A DNA stretch of 64,000 bases, taken from positions 6,262,001 through 6,326,000 of the forward strand of contig OZ245814.1 of assembly GCA_965228415.1 (NCBI GenBank). The letters are read 5' to 3'. The translations under genes were made by a program, and so were the position numbers. The DNA is from Agaribacillus sp965228415. GTDB lineage: Bacteria; Bacteroidota; Bacteroidia; Cytophagales; Cyclobacteriaceae. Each line of letters begins with the position of its first letter. Positions within the stretch are counted from its first letter, which is position 1. The notes beneath the pieces are model-generated. The model worked only from the letters and a program-made list of their open reading frames with translations. It did no database searches and had not been told where the DNA came from. Positions 52,153-62,281 of the stretch are shown piece after piece.

Positions 52153-54309
52153 TTAAGGTAATGCAAATGCCACATAGGCATCTCCTGAATTCGTTCCCAT
52201 TTTTCCACCGCCGCAGGCAATTACCACGTATTGCTTACCTTTTACCTGGTAACTGCTTGGCGTGGCATAGCCACCGGCCGGTAGCTGATATTCCCATAAA
52301 ATTTTGCCGTTTTTTATATCAAAGGCCCGAAACATCTCATCCTGGCTGGCCCCGATAAATAAAAGCCCGCTTTTTGTTACAATAGGGCCACCGTAATTTT
52401 CCGTGCCCGTAACCGGTATGCCTTTGGCTGTCAACTCCTTGAATTCACCTAACGGAACCTGCCACAGTATTTCCCCCTTATTTAAATCAATGGCATTGAG
52501 TGTTCCCCAGGGCGGTTTTACAGCCGGATATCCGTCGGGATCTTTAAAACGGATGTATCCCGTACTGGTGTAGGTACTTTCTTCCGGCTGGGTAGCTGCC
52601 AAACCTTCCGTATCGAGTGTCAGGTCTTTTAATTCAAACAAATAAGCTTCAAGCGATTCTATTTGCCAGGGTGCCAACCAACTGAAAATAGGCATGGCGC
52701 CTTTGCCATTCTGAAGGATTTGCCGGAACTCATCGGGTCCATACTTTTCCTTAATGTCGGTCAGAGGAGGGACCGTACCCATGAAAGAACCACCTTTTTT
52801 ATCAATACCATGACAACCACCACAATATTGTCTGTACAGCCCTTCTCCACGATTAAAGGCTAAATTGCTTTTATCATTTCTGACCTGGACCATCGTCAGT
52901 ATCCATGGCATTTCATTGGCATTGACATATAGAATTCCCGTTGCCGGGTCAACGGCGGCGCCTCCCCATTCACCGCCACCATCAAACCCGGGAAAGATGA
53001 CGGTGCCTTCTTCACTGGGAGGAATGAACTGTTGGCCGGTTCTGGTAGTACTGAGTATTTTTTTTACATAGTCATGGCTTGCCTGTGAGATATCGGTAAC
53101 ATTGTCTGCTGTCAGGAATTGCCTGGCAAAGGGAGGTGGTTTGGTTGGCAAAGGCTGGCTGGGCCACGATTGCTCATTAGGCAAGTCTGACTTTGGTGAG
53201 GGGATTTCTTCTATGGGGAATAATGGTTCACCGGTATCCCTGTTAAGTAGAAAAACGTAACCGGATTTGGTAATCTGAGCTAATGCATCTATTTTTTTTC
53301 CTTCGTGCCTGACGGTGACAAGGTTTGGAGGAGCCGGCAGATCCCTGTCCCAAAGATCATGACGAATGGTTTGAAAATGCCAGATCCTTTCACCGGTGCG
53401 GGCATTTAGCGCAAGGATGCAGTTGGCGAAAAGATTTTCACCGGGTCTGTCGGCGCCGTAAAAATCATAGGAGGCAGATCCCGTAGGGATGTAAACTACA
53501 CCGCGCTTTTCGTCTAAACTCATACCGCACCAGGCATTGGCTCCGCCAATTTCGTTCCATGCATTTTCCGGCCAGGTTTCGGCACCAAATTCCTCCGGCT
53601 TGGGGATGGTATGAAAAATCCAGGCCATTTCTCCGGTCAATACGTTATAAGCTCTGATATGACCAGGCGCGGCTCCTTTCTCCTCTGAAACCCTCGCCCC
53701 CAATATCAATAGATCCTCGAAAATAATGCCAGGAGAATTGGCGGAAACGAATCTGTCATCTACCTTCCTGCCCAATCCCTCATGCAGGTCTACCTTTCCA
53801 TTGTCACCAAAGGTTTTTATTGGTTGACCATCCCTGGCATTGACAGCAAACAGATTGGCGCCGGCAGTGATTAATAAACGGGTATCATCTTCTTTTTCCC
53901 AATAGGCCAACCCACGGTTTACGCCCATGCCGAACATGTCAAAATCCTCATCAAATGGATTAAATGTCCATAATTCCTCGCCGGTGGCGGCGTCCAGCGC
54001 AAAAAATGCAAGCCGGGGCGAGCTTCCAAATAAAACACCGTCGATGATCAATGGATTACATTGTATCTGCGATCTGTTTTCAGGATCAGCGTCGCCCGTG
54101 CGGTAGGTCCAGGCGACCGATAGCTTACTTACATTGGCACGATTAATTTGTGCTAGGGGTGAATATTGAGAACTTGCCTTATCTCCCAGATAACCGGGCC
54201 AGTTAATGTTTTGATCGGTTGGTTGACAGCTAATTAAAAAAAACAGCAAAAAAGAAAGCCCTCGGATTCCCCTTTTGTGGGTCACCTTTCCCAGCTTGTA
54301 AACACTCAT
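52153..54309 (-). CDS. PQQ-dependent dehydrogenase with embedded cytochrome c domain
   Basis: The 718-residue lipoprotein (LLFFLISC, Cys28) has an N-terminal beta-propeller of the quinoprotein glucose/alcohol dehydrogenase type (WPGYLGDKASSQYSPLAQIN; ALDAATGEELWTF; ALNARTGERIWHFQ). A cytochrome c module is inserted: heme motif Cys496-x2-Cys499-His500 (YCGGCH) and likely ligand Met539 (GAMPIF). The propeller resumes at TLNAIDLNKGEILWQVPL. Periplasmic sugar or alcohol oxidation with electrons passing to its own heme is expected. Its start abuts the stop of the upstream isomerase gene. Confidence 0.92.
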   Translation of the reverse strand: MSVYKLGKVTHKRGIRGLSFLLFFLISCQPTDQNINWPGYLGDKASSQYSPLAQINRANVSKLSVAWTYRTGDADPENRSQIQCNPLIIDGVLFGSSPRLAFFALDAATGEELWTFNPFDEDFDMFGMGVNRGLAYWEKEDDTRLLITAGANLFAVNARDGQPIKTFGDNGKVDLHEGLGRKVDDRFVSANSPGIIFEDLLILGARVSEEKGAAPGHIRAYNVLTGEMAWIFHTIPKPEEFGAETWPENAWNEIGGANAWCGMSLDEKRGVVYIPTGSASYDFYGADRPGENLFANCILALNARTGERIWHFQTIRHDLWDRDLPAPPNLVTVRHEGKKIDALAQITKSGYVFLLNRDTGEPLFPIEEIPSPKSDLPNEQSWPSQPLPTKPPPFARQFLTADNVTDISQASHDYVKKILSTTRTGQQFIPPSEEGTVIFPGFDGGGEWGGAAVDPATGILYVNANEMPWILTMVQVRNDKSNLAFNRGEGLYRQYCGGCHGIDKKGGSFMGTVPPLTDIKEKYGPDEFRQILQNGKGAMPIFSWLAPWQIESLEAYLFELKDLTLDTEGLAATQPEESTYTSTGYIRFKDPDGYPAVKPPWGTLNAIDLNKGEILWQVPLGEFKELTAKGIPVTGTENYGGPIVTKSGLLFIGASQDEMFRAFDIKNGKILWEYQLPAGGYATPSSYQVKGKQYVVIACGGGKMGTNSGDAYVAFALP

Positions 54310-55242
54310 TTACATATTTTTAAGGTAAGAGATGCTTTGTGTGATGCTGCCAATTGGATCGGGAGAATGATCTTGCTCAACATGACATTCCTGCACGCCG
54401 ATGGTTTCTGCTTTCCTGATGATAGCCTCCATCTCTATGACGCCATTGCCTAATTCCTTAAAAGCTTCCTGAGGCACCTCCTGCTCGGCAAAAATGACCG
54501 GGGTTCCCTTTAATTTATCTTTCAGGTGTAACTGGGAAATTCGTCCGTCTAAACGGTCCATTAGCTTTAATGGCTCGTAGCCGCCCAGGCTGGCCCAAAA
54601 AACATCCAACTCAAATTTGACCAATTCCCTGTCAAAGTTTTCGATCATGTACTCATAAGGAACGGTTCCTTCAATGGGGCCAAATTCAAATGCATGATTG
54701 TGGTAGCACAACTGAATTCCCCTTTTCTTACATATTTCGCCCGATTGATTTAATTTTTCGGTGATGGCTTTGATATCATCCATGGTGCTTCTTTCGTCGG
54801 GAAGCATGTAGCCAAAAACCAGGTGTTTGAGACCAATATCAGCTGCATCATCTAAAATACTGTTGAAATCATAACCTTCCGGTGGTTTTGGCAAGCCGGC
54901 CTTTTCTGCAAGGTCCCAGCGGTTGGTAATATGGGTCCATAAAAAAAAGGAGCTTCTGACCATTAATCCCAGGTCCTTTATAATAGGCATGAGGTCGCCA
55001 GCGCTGGTTACATCCATTAATTCGACCTGTTTGTAGCCTAAAGAGGCAATTGCTTCTAAGGTCTTTGCCGGATTTTCGGCCAATTGGTTTCTGACAGTAT
55101 AAAGTTGTATGCCGATCTCGTCCATGTATTTACTTTTAACGATAGCATTTTGGCAGGCAGTGCTTATCCCTAGCAGGGGTAAACCCAAAGATATTGCCGT
55201 ACCTTTTTTGATCATTGCCCTTCGGGTCAGGTGCGTCTTCAT
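54310..55242 (-). CDS. Exported sugar phosphate isomerase/epimerase-like protein
   Basis: The 310-residue TIM-barrel protein starts with a Tat-like signal (TRRAMIKKGTAISLGLPLLG) followed by STAC, a likely lipobox. Catalytic-site segments include CYHNHAFEF, FELDVFWASLGG, HLKDK and CHVEQDHS. It is one of two isomerase/epimerase paralogues flanking the PQQ dehydrogenase; this one is exported, the other is not. Exported members of this family are known from keto-glycoside pathways of Bacteroidota, which suits this locus, but activity is inferred. Confidence 0.88.
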   Translation of the reverse strand: MKTHLTRRAMIKKGTAISLGLPLLGISTACQNAIVKSKYMDEIGIQLYTVRNQLAENPAKTLEAIASLGYKQVELMDVTSAGDLMPIIKDLGLMVRSSFFLWTHITNRWDLAEKAGLPKPPEGYDFNSILDDAADIGLKHLVFGYMLPDERSTMDDIKAITEKLNQSGEICKKRGIQLCYHNHAFEFGPIEGTVPYEYMIENFDRELVKFELDVFWASLGGYEPLKLMDRLDGRISQLHLKDKLKGTPVIFAEQEVPQEAFKELGNGVIEMEAIIRKAETIGVQECHVEQDHSPDPIGSITQSISYLKNM

Positions 55243-55533
55243 CTTGGAGGTGTTAAGAAATGAATATTATAAAACATATGATTGGCAGCGGTCAATCATC
55301 AATACGGGAATATACGGAATTATTGGTTTAATTGAAGGGTTTGATCACAAAAATGACTGATTTTGATGCCTTAAGCCGATAGATTCAATAGTCAATTAAT
55401 ATAAAATGACAAAGCTCATTTCATTTAATTTGATTTTTTCTTATCGGATTGCCAAAACTTTTTTAATTTGGCGCCCTGAAGGAGCTAACGCTCTCTGCAA
55501 GCACATAGTAAATGGTTTTTAAGCAATTATAAT

Positions 55534-55995
55534 ATGAATGATTTGAAGTTGTTACTGATCGCCGCCATTATATTGGTGGTTGCCTGTTCTTCCCCCCCAA
55601 AAAATGAGAATACCGAAAAACCTGAAGAGACCGCTCAACCTGTAGCGGCAGTGCCGGACGAGCCTTCAGTAGGCGAAAAAATATACAGTCAGTTCTGTAT
55701 TGTGTGTCATATGAAGGATGGTGCCGGGGTGCCGGGGTTAAACCCCCCACTCATCAAATCAGAGTGGGTTAATGGTGATAAAGACCAATTAATAAAGATT
55801 GTTCTCAATGGATCCCAGGGAGGGCAATATCCGGTAAACGGGGAAACCTATACCAATGCCATGACGCCGCATAACTTTTTATCAGATGAAGAAATAGCTG
55901 GTGTGCTTACCTTTGTGAGAAGTAATTTTGAAAATAATTCCGATGCGGTGACACCTGCTGAAGTGGCAGCGGCACGGGAAAGCAACGGTAAATAA
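55534..55995 (+). CDS. Cytochrome c lipoprotein
   Basis: The 153-residue lipoprotein (LVVAC, Cys18) has a single class I heme site Cys55-x2-Cys58-His59 (FCIVCHMKDGAGV) and a likely Met110 ligand (TNAMTPH). A Pro/Glu-rich linker joins lipid anchor and heme domain. It is divergent from the isomerase-PQQ genes and is a plausible electron acceptor for the PQQ or GMC dehydrogenase. It is followed by a hairpin. Confidence 0.9.
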   Translation: MNDLKLLLIAAIILVVACSSPPKNENTEKPEETAQPVAAVPDEPSVGEKIYSQFCIVCHMKDGAGVPGLNPPLIKSEWVNGDKDQLIKIVLNGSQGGQYPVNGETYTNAMTPHNFLSDEEIAGVLTFVRSNFENNSDAVTPAEVAAARESNGK

Positions 55996-56002
55996 TTACT
56001 GA

Positions 56003-56027
56003 CAGACCACCAGAAGCTGGTGGTCTG
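56003..56027 (+). terminator. Hairpin after the cytochrome c gene
   Basis: CAGACCACCAG (56003-56013) and CTGGTGGTCTG (56017-56027) form an 11-bp perfect stem with an AAG loop, 8 nt after the stop codon, followed by AATATTTTGC. The U-tract is interrupted, but the stem is strong. Confidence 0.7.
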
Positions 56028-56399
56028 AATATTTTGCTTCCATTACCCTTTAAAAAGTGCTTAAGACACTAAATAAAACGCATCTGTATAGCGTTATGCC
56101 AGTGTCAAACCCCAAAAACCGGCCCTCTCTCAAAATATCCTTGAGTTAAAAATTTAATTTATATTGAAATTACCAGGGGGGAAGTCGCGATCATAAATGT
56201 ATAATGGATAACAGGTTGCGATAAATTTCAGGTAAACTATTTTATGAATTAGTTGGTTGTTTAGAAGTTAATTTAAAAACCAATAAATGGGCCCCTCTTC
56301 ATATAAGCTGGGGTAATGGAACAGAAGCATATGACAATATTTACGATTTGCTTTTAATAGGATGCTTCTAAGACAACTGATGATAACTTAATAATATAA
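56028..56399. other. Intergenic, no gene seen
   Basis: AT-rich sequence between the cytochrome c terminator and the small lipoprotein gene. Only very short frames occur. It presumably holds the promoter for the lipoprotein and the large BNR protein, but I see no exact consensus. Confidence 0.4.
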
Positions 56400-56801
56400 A
56401 TGAAGTTTTATTTAATTTTATTGCTTTTTCTGATAGCCTGTCAACCAGCCAAAAAGAACCTTAACCTGCCCAATGATGTTAATCATGAAATGGTAATTGA
56501 GGAAAAGTTAGGCGGGAAGCCCGAATATCTGACAAGCGCAGATGGCGTCTATTTACTTTGCAGGAAAGTTGATAAATCCCACCCCGGCAAAGTGGATTTT
56601 TTGGTTTATCATTTGCCAGGTCAGAAGATAGTTTACCAGGAGAGACTTGAAAATGGCAAGGTAGCATGGGAAAATAATACGACTATCAAAATTACTCAGA
56701 CATTAGGTAACCGGACGGAGGATTATCCGGAAGGATATCGTATCTACTACTACGATGTAGCAAAGAAAAAAACAATGGAAAAAGCCCCTAAAAACAATTA
56801 G
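56400..56801 (+). CDS. Small lipoprotein of unknown function
   Basis: The 133-residue protein begins MKFYLILLLFLIAC, an excellent lipoprotein signal with Cys14. The rest has beta-rich character (DKSHPGKVDFLVYHLPGQKIVYQERLENGKVAWEN) and no recognised family. It lies 27 nt before the T9SS-sorted protein and may be cotranscribed with it, so a surface-related role is possible. Confidence 0.7.
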   Translation: MKFYLILLLFLIACQPAKKNLNLPNDVNHEMVIEEKLGGKPEYLTSADGVYLLCRKVDKSHPGKVDFLVYHLPGQKIVYQERLENGKVAWENNTTIKITQTLGNRTEDYPEGYRIYYYDVAKKKTMEKAPKNN

Positions 56802-56828
56802 ATACACATTAAAGATAAATTACATTAT

Positions 56829-59800
56829 ATGAAGAAGGTTTGGTTTGGTGCCGCAATACTTGGTTTGGTGGCAGGCATATATTTTTTGGGTGGCCTCGGG
56901 AATAACAACGCAGTAGATATAAATCCAAAAAGAAGTTATACACCCGAAGAAATTTGGGCAAAAAGACTGGAGCGAAAAAAACAGCAAAAAGCGCTCGGCA
57001 TTTCAAAATTTGATCACCCCGATAAGTATAGCGAATATCATAAATTAATCCGAACCGGACAGGGGGCTTATAAGTCCACATACCCCAGAAATTATAAACT
57101 TACGGCTCTCCGTAAAGCCAGGAACCAGCTAGCAGCAAGAAAAAGACATAGCCGGACCAACGCGACCGAATGGGTGGAAAGGGGACCTTTTAATGTGCCT
57201 GGGAGGACCCGGACCCTACTGGTATTGCCCGGGGATCCAAATGGGAATAGCTGGATTGCCGGAGCAGTGGGCGGAGGCATATGGAAGACCACCAATGCCG
57301 GACAGACCTGGGAAAACAAAACCCCCGATTTACCCAATATAGCTATCACCACCATGGACTTTGCCACCTCCAACCCGTCGGTTATTTACGCCGGTACCGG
57401 AGAGTCATTTGCCAGCGATGGTATCGATGGTGATGGCATATTTAAATCGACAGATGGCGGAGATTCGTGGACACAGTTGGCCTCCACCATTGGTACTGAA
57501 GACTTTGGTAATGTTAACAGAATTGTGGTTGACCCCAATAACCCGGATGTTGTTTTAGCGGCGACGCAAAATAGTTCTATATCGGGTAACTTTCGCTCCG
57601 GAATATATCGATCCGTCAACGGGGGCGTTTCCTGGTCTCTTGTATATACAGGCTCCAGGGCAGTACAACAAATTGTAGTCTCTCCGGGAAATTTTAACAT
57701 CTTGTATGCTACAGAAAGTGCCGTTGGCGTGCTGAAATCAACGAATGCCGGCCAGACCTGGGACAGATTCAGCAACGGACTTTTACCGTCGGGAAGAGTA
57801 GAGATGGCTGTATCGCCGGTTAACACACAACGTCTCTTTGTATCCGCGCAAGGAGAGTTATCCGGCAATGAGTCTGACTTTTATATTTCAGATAATGGAG
57901 GTGCCACCTGGTCCCTGGTGGTAGAAGAAAATAACGGCGAAAATTTAGACTTTTTGGGAGGGCAGGGTAGCTATGATAATACCATTGTCGCTCATCCTTA
58001 CGATGAAGATATAGCCTATTTCGGAGGTGTGAATCTATGGAAAGCTACGATCAAGGCCGGCACTCAGCAGGGCAATCCGACAGTTACCTCAGTGGATGAG
58101 GAAAATACCGGAGCTTTTCTGGATCTTATTAGCTCGGGAGCTGATTTTTTTAACGGTAAGATCGGAAGAGAGTCTGTAAATCTTGCAGATTTGGTTTCCG
58201 TGGAGGTACGTTTTGGACCTGGAATTTCTCAGAAGGCCCACCGGTTTACAGTGGGTGGACAAGGTGCCGGCGTTCCGGATAATGGTTATATATACCAGGA
58301 TTATGTAGACGTACCATTCCAGGTATGGGATATTGACAATAACCAACAATTGATGGTGTCATTCCGAGACCAGCAAGAAGATGGCACCTTTAACCTGATC
58401 ACAGAGAATACTTCCGGAAACGGATCAACCCATAGCCGTGAGTATCTGTTTATTCATAAAATTGATTATGCCAATACCCCCAATAACAATATAGCCACCA
58501 ATGGAGGCACCAATATAGGTCAGCAACATGAAACAATGTATTTTATCTGGCCGGTATTATCTGACGGAGGAACCTGGAATCCCCCCGGTCTGCCTTCCTC
58601 CACCTTAAGGATCAATTTTGGTCCGATCGTAACAAGATTCAGGCAGACTGAGGTGGTCACAGATGCCTACAATGCCAATGGTGGAAAAAATTCCTTTTCC
58701 CAGGCGTTTGGTGCTAATAGTGCCATAGGAGTGCATCCCGACCATCATGGTTTATACACCTTTAAGGTCAATGAAGGCCTTAAAACGTTTAAAATTATTA
58801 ATGTCAATGACGGGGGGGTATATGTGTCAAATATTAGCATAGACCCGGGTATCAATGATGGTGATTTTAGCTTTGCCGGCAATGGCTACAACACGTCACA
58901 GTTCTACGGCATAGATAAAAAGCCAGGAGCAAATGAATATATTGGCGGTATGCAGGACAACGGTACCTGGAGGTCGCCAAGCGGCCGGGAGGCCACTGCA
59001 GTTACTAAATACCTGCGGCAACTGGGAGGAGATGGTTTCGAAACCGTCTGGAACAATGCTGATCCAAATAAGATTATTGCCGGATCCCAGTTTAATGGTT
59101 TGGCAAGGTCGGTGAACGGTGGACTGAGCTGGCGTAATGCCACCTCCGGTATGACGGATACCGGCGCGGGCAATGCCCCTTTTATTACCAAAATAGCAAA
59201 TTCTAAAAGTAACCCCGACGTCCTCTATGCGATCGGAAGAACAGGTGTTTGGATATCAAATGATTTTGGCGGTAGCTGGAAAGCGACGGCTTTAAACAAT
59301 AGCTTTAGACTTTCATCTACCTCTGATGTTAAGGTATCTGTTGCCAACAATAACATTGTTTGGGCCGGCACTGGAATGACCTCTTTCAATAAGTTACACG
59401 TATCTACAAATGGAGGACTCACATTTCAAACCACCAATAATTTTAACAATGCGTCATTCGGATTGTTATCAGGCCTGGCGACGCACCCTACGGAAGATTC
59501 CACGGCTTACGTCCTGTTTTCCATAGCCAACGCGCCAAAGGTTTTGAAAACCACGGATCTTGGGGAGACATGGGAAGATATCACCGGATTCAATGGTGGT
59601 GGTAGCAGCAAGGGGTTTCCGGATGTGGCTACTTATAGCTTGTTGGTTTTACCTCATCAAACGAATACTATCTGGGTTGGAACCGACATAGGCATTGTGG
59701 AATCTACTGACAATGGAGAAACCTGGAGTTTACTCGATGACAATTTGCCTGGAACCGCAGTTTGGGACATGAAAGTACAGGATGACCAGGTGGTGATTGC

Positions 59801-60956
59801 CACCCATGGCAGAGGTATTTGGACTACCACCATACCTGCGCTTCCGCCGGCAGTTTTTGTTCCTTTTATAGAAAGTACCGGTCTTATCGCTTCCGGAAAA
59901 CTTAACGTGAATGTATCCCTGCGCTCTGCCTATGATTCTACCCAAATTTTGATAGATGACGAAAGGGTAGGAAGCATAGGGTCCACCGATCCGGGCAATG
60001 TAATATTCAGCGTAAGCAACCTGCCCTCAAGCGGTACGGTTTCTGTTGTAGCCAGATCTTTCACAGGACAAAAAGCCCTTTTATCAAATGAAAAACTAGT
60101 CCAGCTATTTGAAATTAAGCCGCCTGCGAAATCCTATGGTAACGACTTCAATGACAGCGAAGACGGCGATTTTGTTGGCAATGGGTTTAGTATTGGTGCC
60201 ACCCAGGGGTTTTCCAACGCGGCTATTAATACCCCCCATGATTATGAAGCTAATACATCCTATACGTATCAATTGAATACGCCTATAATTATTGCCGAAG
60301 AGAATGCCACGTTTCAATATGACGATGTTGCAATCATTGAAACAGGGGAGGAAGGCGCGACTTTTCCCGAACAGGACTTTTATGACTATGTAGTTGTGGA
60401 AGGCACCAAGGATGGTATTAACTGGACATCTATTGCCGATGGCTATGATGCCAGCTTTAATTCAGGTTGGTTGAGCCGGTATAACAGCCAGTCTGATAAT
60501 GATGGCGACTCTGATTTATTTGTGGCTCATAACGTCGATCTGCTCGATACATTTAATGCCGGAGACACAGTTATTTTCCGATTCCGGCTATTTTCCGATC
60601 CGGCCACTGTTGGTTGGGGATGGTTAGTTGATAATTTATTTATACAGCAAGACAAACCCAATTTGGGTCCGGTGGGTATTGAAGATGAGATTGAAGCGGA
60701 AGTCCTTTCTTTTGCACATTATCCAAACCCATCGCAGGGACTAGTTACCGTCAATTACTTCTTGCCAGATACAGATGTGGTTCTTTTTAAGTTAATTAGT
60801 ATTGATGGAAGAATGGTGGATTCGAAGTATGTAGGAAGAAAAATGCGGGGAAACAACGCTACTGTATTTGACTTTAGCCGGCAGGGTAGAGGCGTTTATT
60901 TTTTACGCATGGAAACTAATGGTGGTAATTTTAGTCAAAAAATAATTTTGCAGTAG
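56829..60956 (+). CDS. Secreted BNR/sortilin-like repeat protein with T9SS type A sorting domain
   Basis: The 1375-residue protein has an N-terminal membrane/signal segment (about 4-25) and many BNR/Asp-box repeats of the type S-x-D-G-G-x-T-W (STDGGDSWTQL, TNAGQTWENK, TDLGETWEDI, TDNGETWSLL), indicating sialidase/sortilin-like beta-propellers over about 120-1000. A C-terminal beta-rich region is followed by the T9SS sorting domain (about 1295-1375: YPNPSQGLVTVNYF...GRGVYFLRMETNGGNFSQKIIL). It should pass the SprA translocon and be anchored or released outside. Catalytic activity, if any, is unknown. Confidence 0.92.
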   Translation: MKKVWFGAAILGLVAGIYFLGGLGNNNAVDINPKRSYTPEEIWAKRLERKKQQKALGISKFDHPDKYSEYHKLIRTGQGAYKSTYPRNYKLTALRKARNQLAARKRHSRTNATEWVERGPFNVPGRTRTLLVLPGDPNGNSWIAGAVGGGIWKTTNAGQTWENKTPDLPNIAITTMDFATSNPSVIYAGTGESFASDGIDGDGIFKSTDGGDSWTQLASTIGTEDFGNVNRIVVDPNNPDVVLAATQNSSISGNFRSGIYRSVNGGVSWSLVYTGSRAVQQIVVSPGNFNILYATESAVGVLKSTNAGQTWDRFSNGLLPSGRVEMAVSPVNTQRLFVSAQGELSGNESDFYISDNGGATWSLVVEENNGENLDFLGGQGSYDNTIVAHPYDEDIAYFGGVNLWKATIKAGTQQGNPTVTSVDEENTGAFLDLISSGADFFNGKIGRESVNLADLVSVEVRFGPGISQKAHRFTVGGQGAGVPDNGYIYQDYVDVPFQVWDIDNNQQLMVSFRDQQEDGTFNLITENTSGNGSTHSREYLFIHKIDYANTPNNNIATNGGTNIGQQHETMYFIWPVLSDGGTWNPPGLPSSTLRINFGPIVTRFRQTEVVTDAYNANGGKNSFSQAFGANSAIGVHPDHHGLYTFKVNEGLKTFKIINVNDGGVYVSNISIDPGINDGDFSFAGNGYNTSQFYGIDKKPGANEYIGGMQDNGTWRSPSGREATAVTKYLRQLGGDGFETVWNNADPNKIIAGSQFNGLARSVNGGLSWRNATSGMTDTGAGNAPFITKIANSKSNPDVLYAIGRTGVWISNDFGGSWKATALNNSFRLSSTSDVKVSVANNNIVWAGTGMTSFNKLHVSTNGGLTFQTTNNFNNASFGLLSGLATHPTEDSTAYVLFSIANAPKVLKTTDLGETWEDITGFNGGGSSKGFPDVATYSLLVLPHQTNTIWVGTDIGIVESTDNGETWSLLDDNLPGTAVWDMKVQDDQVVIATHGRGIWTTTIPALPPAVFVPFIESTGLIASGKLNVNVSLRSAYDSTQILIDDERVGSIGSTDPGNVIFSVSNLPSSGTVSVVARSFTGQKALLSNEKLVQLFEIKPPAKSYGNDFNDSEDGDFVGNGFSIGATQGFSNAAINTPHDYEANTSYTYQLNTPIIIAEENATFQYDDVAIIETGEEGATFPEQDFYDYVVVEGTKDGINWTSIADGYDASFNSGWLSRYNSQSDNDGDSDLFVAHNVDLLDTFNAGDTVIFRFRLFSDPATVGWGWLVDNLFIQQDKPNLGPVGIEDEIEAEVLSFAHYPNPSQGLVTVNYFLPDTDVVLFKLISIDGRMVDSKYVGRKMRGNNATVFDFSRQGRGVYFLRMETNGGNFSQKIILQ

Positions 60957-61046
60957 TTCTGCCCGGTGGCTTGCCATTACTTTTATCCCAAGATGGCCTG
61001 ATCAATATGTAATTGAAAAACATTTTAGATCAATTACGTATATAAT

Positions 61047-62213
61047 ATGATACAAAACCCACGTTGCATGCCATTATCCAATGCCACCAAAATTAAACTC
61101 CGATCTGTTTTTGTGATCACATTAATATGGATGGTTGTTTCAATGATTATTGTGCTTCATGACTATTTGTTTCAGTCAGAACTAAAAATAATGGGAATTG
61201 AAGCCTATGATCCTTCCAGCACCTTTTTTACAACAATATTTGCTGTTTCAATTGCCGGTATTATAGCCGCTCCGTTGATGGTTTTTTATCTAAAGGACAG
61301 GTTTAAAAATAAACCGTTGTGGTTTTCGCTCCTCTTTAATACAGCCACCTTTGTTGTCATCATTACGGTTGTGACGTTACCTGCATCTATCTTTTATAAT
61401 TTATTGAGTAAAGAATTGTCTATTGGCGACAGCCAATTAGCAGAAGAAGTCTGGAAGTTTTATACCAGCCCTTCCTATCTGCTTATACTGTTTAACTGGA
61501 CGCTTATTTCCTTCCTTACGTTGATTGTTTTACAAATCAATGATAAATACGGGCAAGGGGTGATGTTTGCTTTGTTAAAAGGCAAGTACAATAAACCCAA
61601 GCAGGAAGAAAGGATATTTATGTTCCTCGACATTACCTCCTCAACTACGATTGCCGAAGAGTTGGGAAATATCCAATACTTTGAACTGCTCAGATCGTTT
61701 TTTCAAGATATTACACAGCCTATTCTCAAAAATTATGGTGAAATCTATCAATATGTCGGAGACGAAATTGTAGTATCATGGAAGATGAAAAATGGCTTGC
61801 GGCGAGCGAATTGTTTGCAATGTTTTTTTGAAATTGAAAACACCATGCAAAAACTATCTGCCCAATATATCCAACGATATGGCCTTGTACCGGGATATAA
61901 AGCAGGTCTGCATTGTGGTGAGGTTACTGTAGGCGAGGTGGGAACCATTAAAAAAGATATTATATTTTCAGGTGATGTCCTTAACACCACCGCCAGGATA
62001 CAGGATGCCTGTAAAAGGTTTGACGCCAAATTGTTAATATCACGAGACCTTATCCACCGTCTTGATACCCACCATAGTTTTGGTTTTCAGGAAATTGGTG
62101 CCATTCAATTAAGAGGAAAGCTACAACCTGTAAACCTGTCAATTGTCCACAAAAAAACGTCGTCGGAAGATGAAGCTGTCCATAAGCATCTTTCAAACAA
62201 AGAGATGGTTTGA
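61047..62213 (+). CDS. Membrane-bound class III adenylate/guanylate cyclase
   Basis: The 388-residue protein has about four membrane helices (roughly 20-38, 61-80, 95-115 and 145-165) followed by a class III cyclase domain (about 190-375). Both metal aspartates are visible: Asp in FMFLDITSST and Asp in YQYVGDEIVVSW. The CHASE/HAMP modules of many cyclases are absent. Lys/Asp versus Glu/Cys purine-selecting residues cannot be assigned by eye, so product (cAMP or cGMP) is open. It stands alone. Confidence 0.87.
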   Translation: MIQNPRCMPLSNATKIKLRSVFVITLIWMVVSMIIVLHDYLFQSELKIMGIEAYDPSSTFFTTIFAVSIAGIIAAPLMVFYLKDRFKNKPLWFSLLFNTATFVVIITVVTLPASIFYNLLSKELSIGDSQLAEEVWKFYTSPSYLLILFNWTLISFLTLIVLQINDKYGQGVMFALLKGKYNKPKQEERIFMFLDITSSTTIAEELGNIQYFELLRSFFQDITQPILKNYGEIYQYVGDEIVVSWKMKNGLRRANCLQCFFEIENTMQKLSAQYIQRYGLVPGYKAGLHCGEVTVGEVGTIKKDIIFSGDVLNTTARIQDACKRFDAKLLISRDLIHRLDTHHSFGFQEIGAIQLRGKLQPVNLSIVHKKTSSEDEAVHKHLSNKEMV

Positions 62214-62281
62214 TGGACCGAATAAAAGGTCTAATAGGGAATCTGCGCTTTGACTAAAACCAATCGACCATTGAAAATGGT

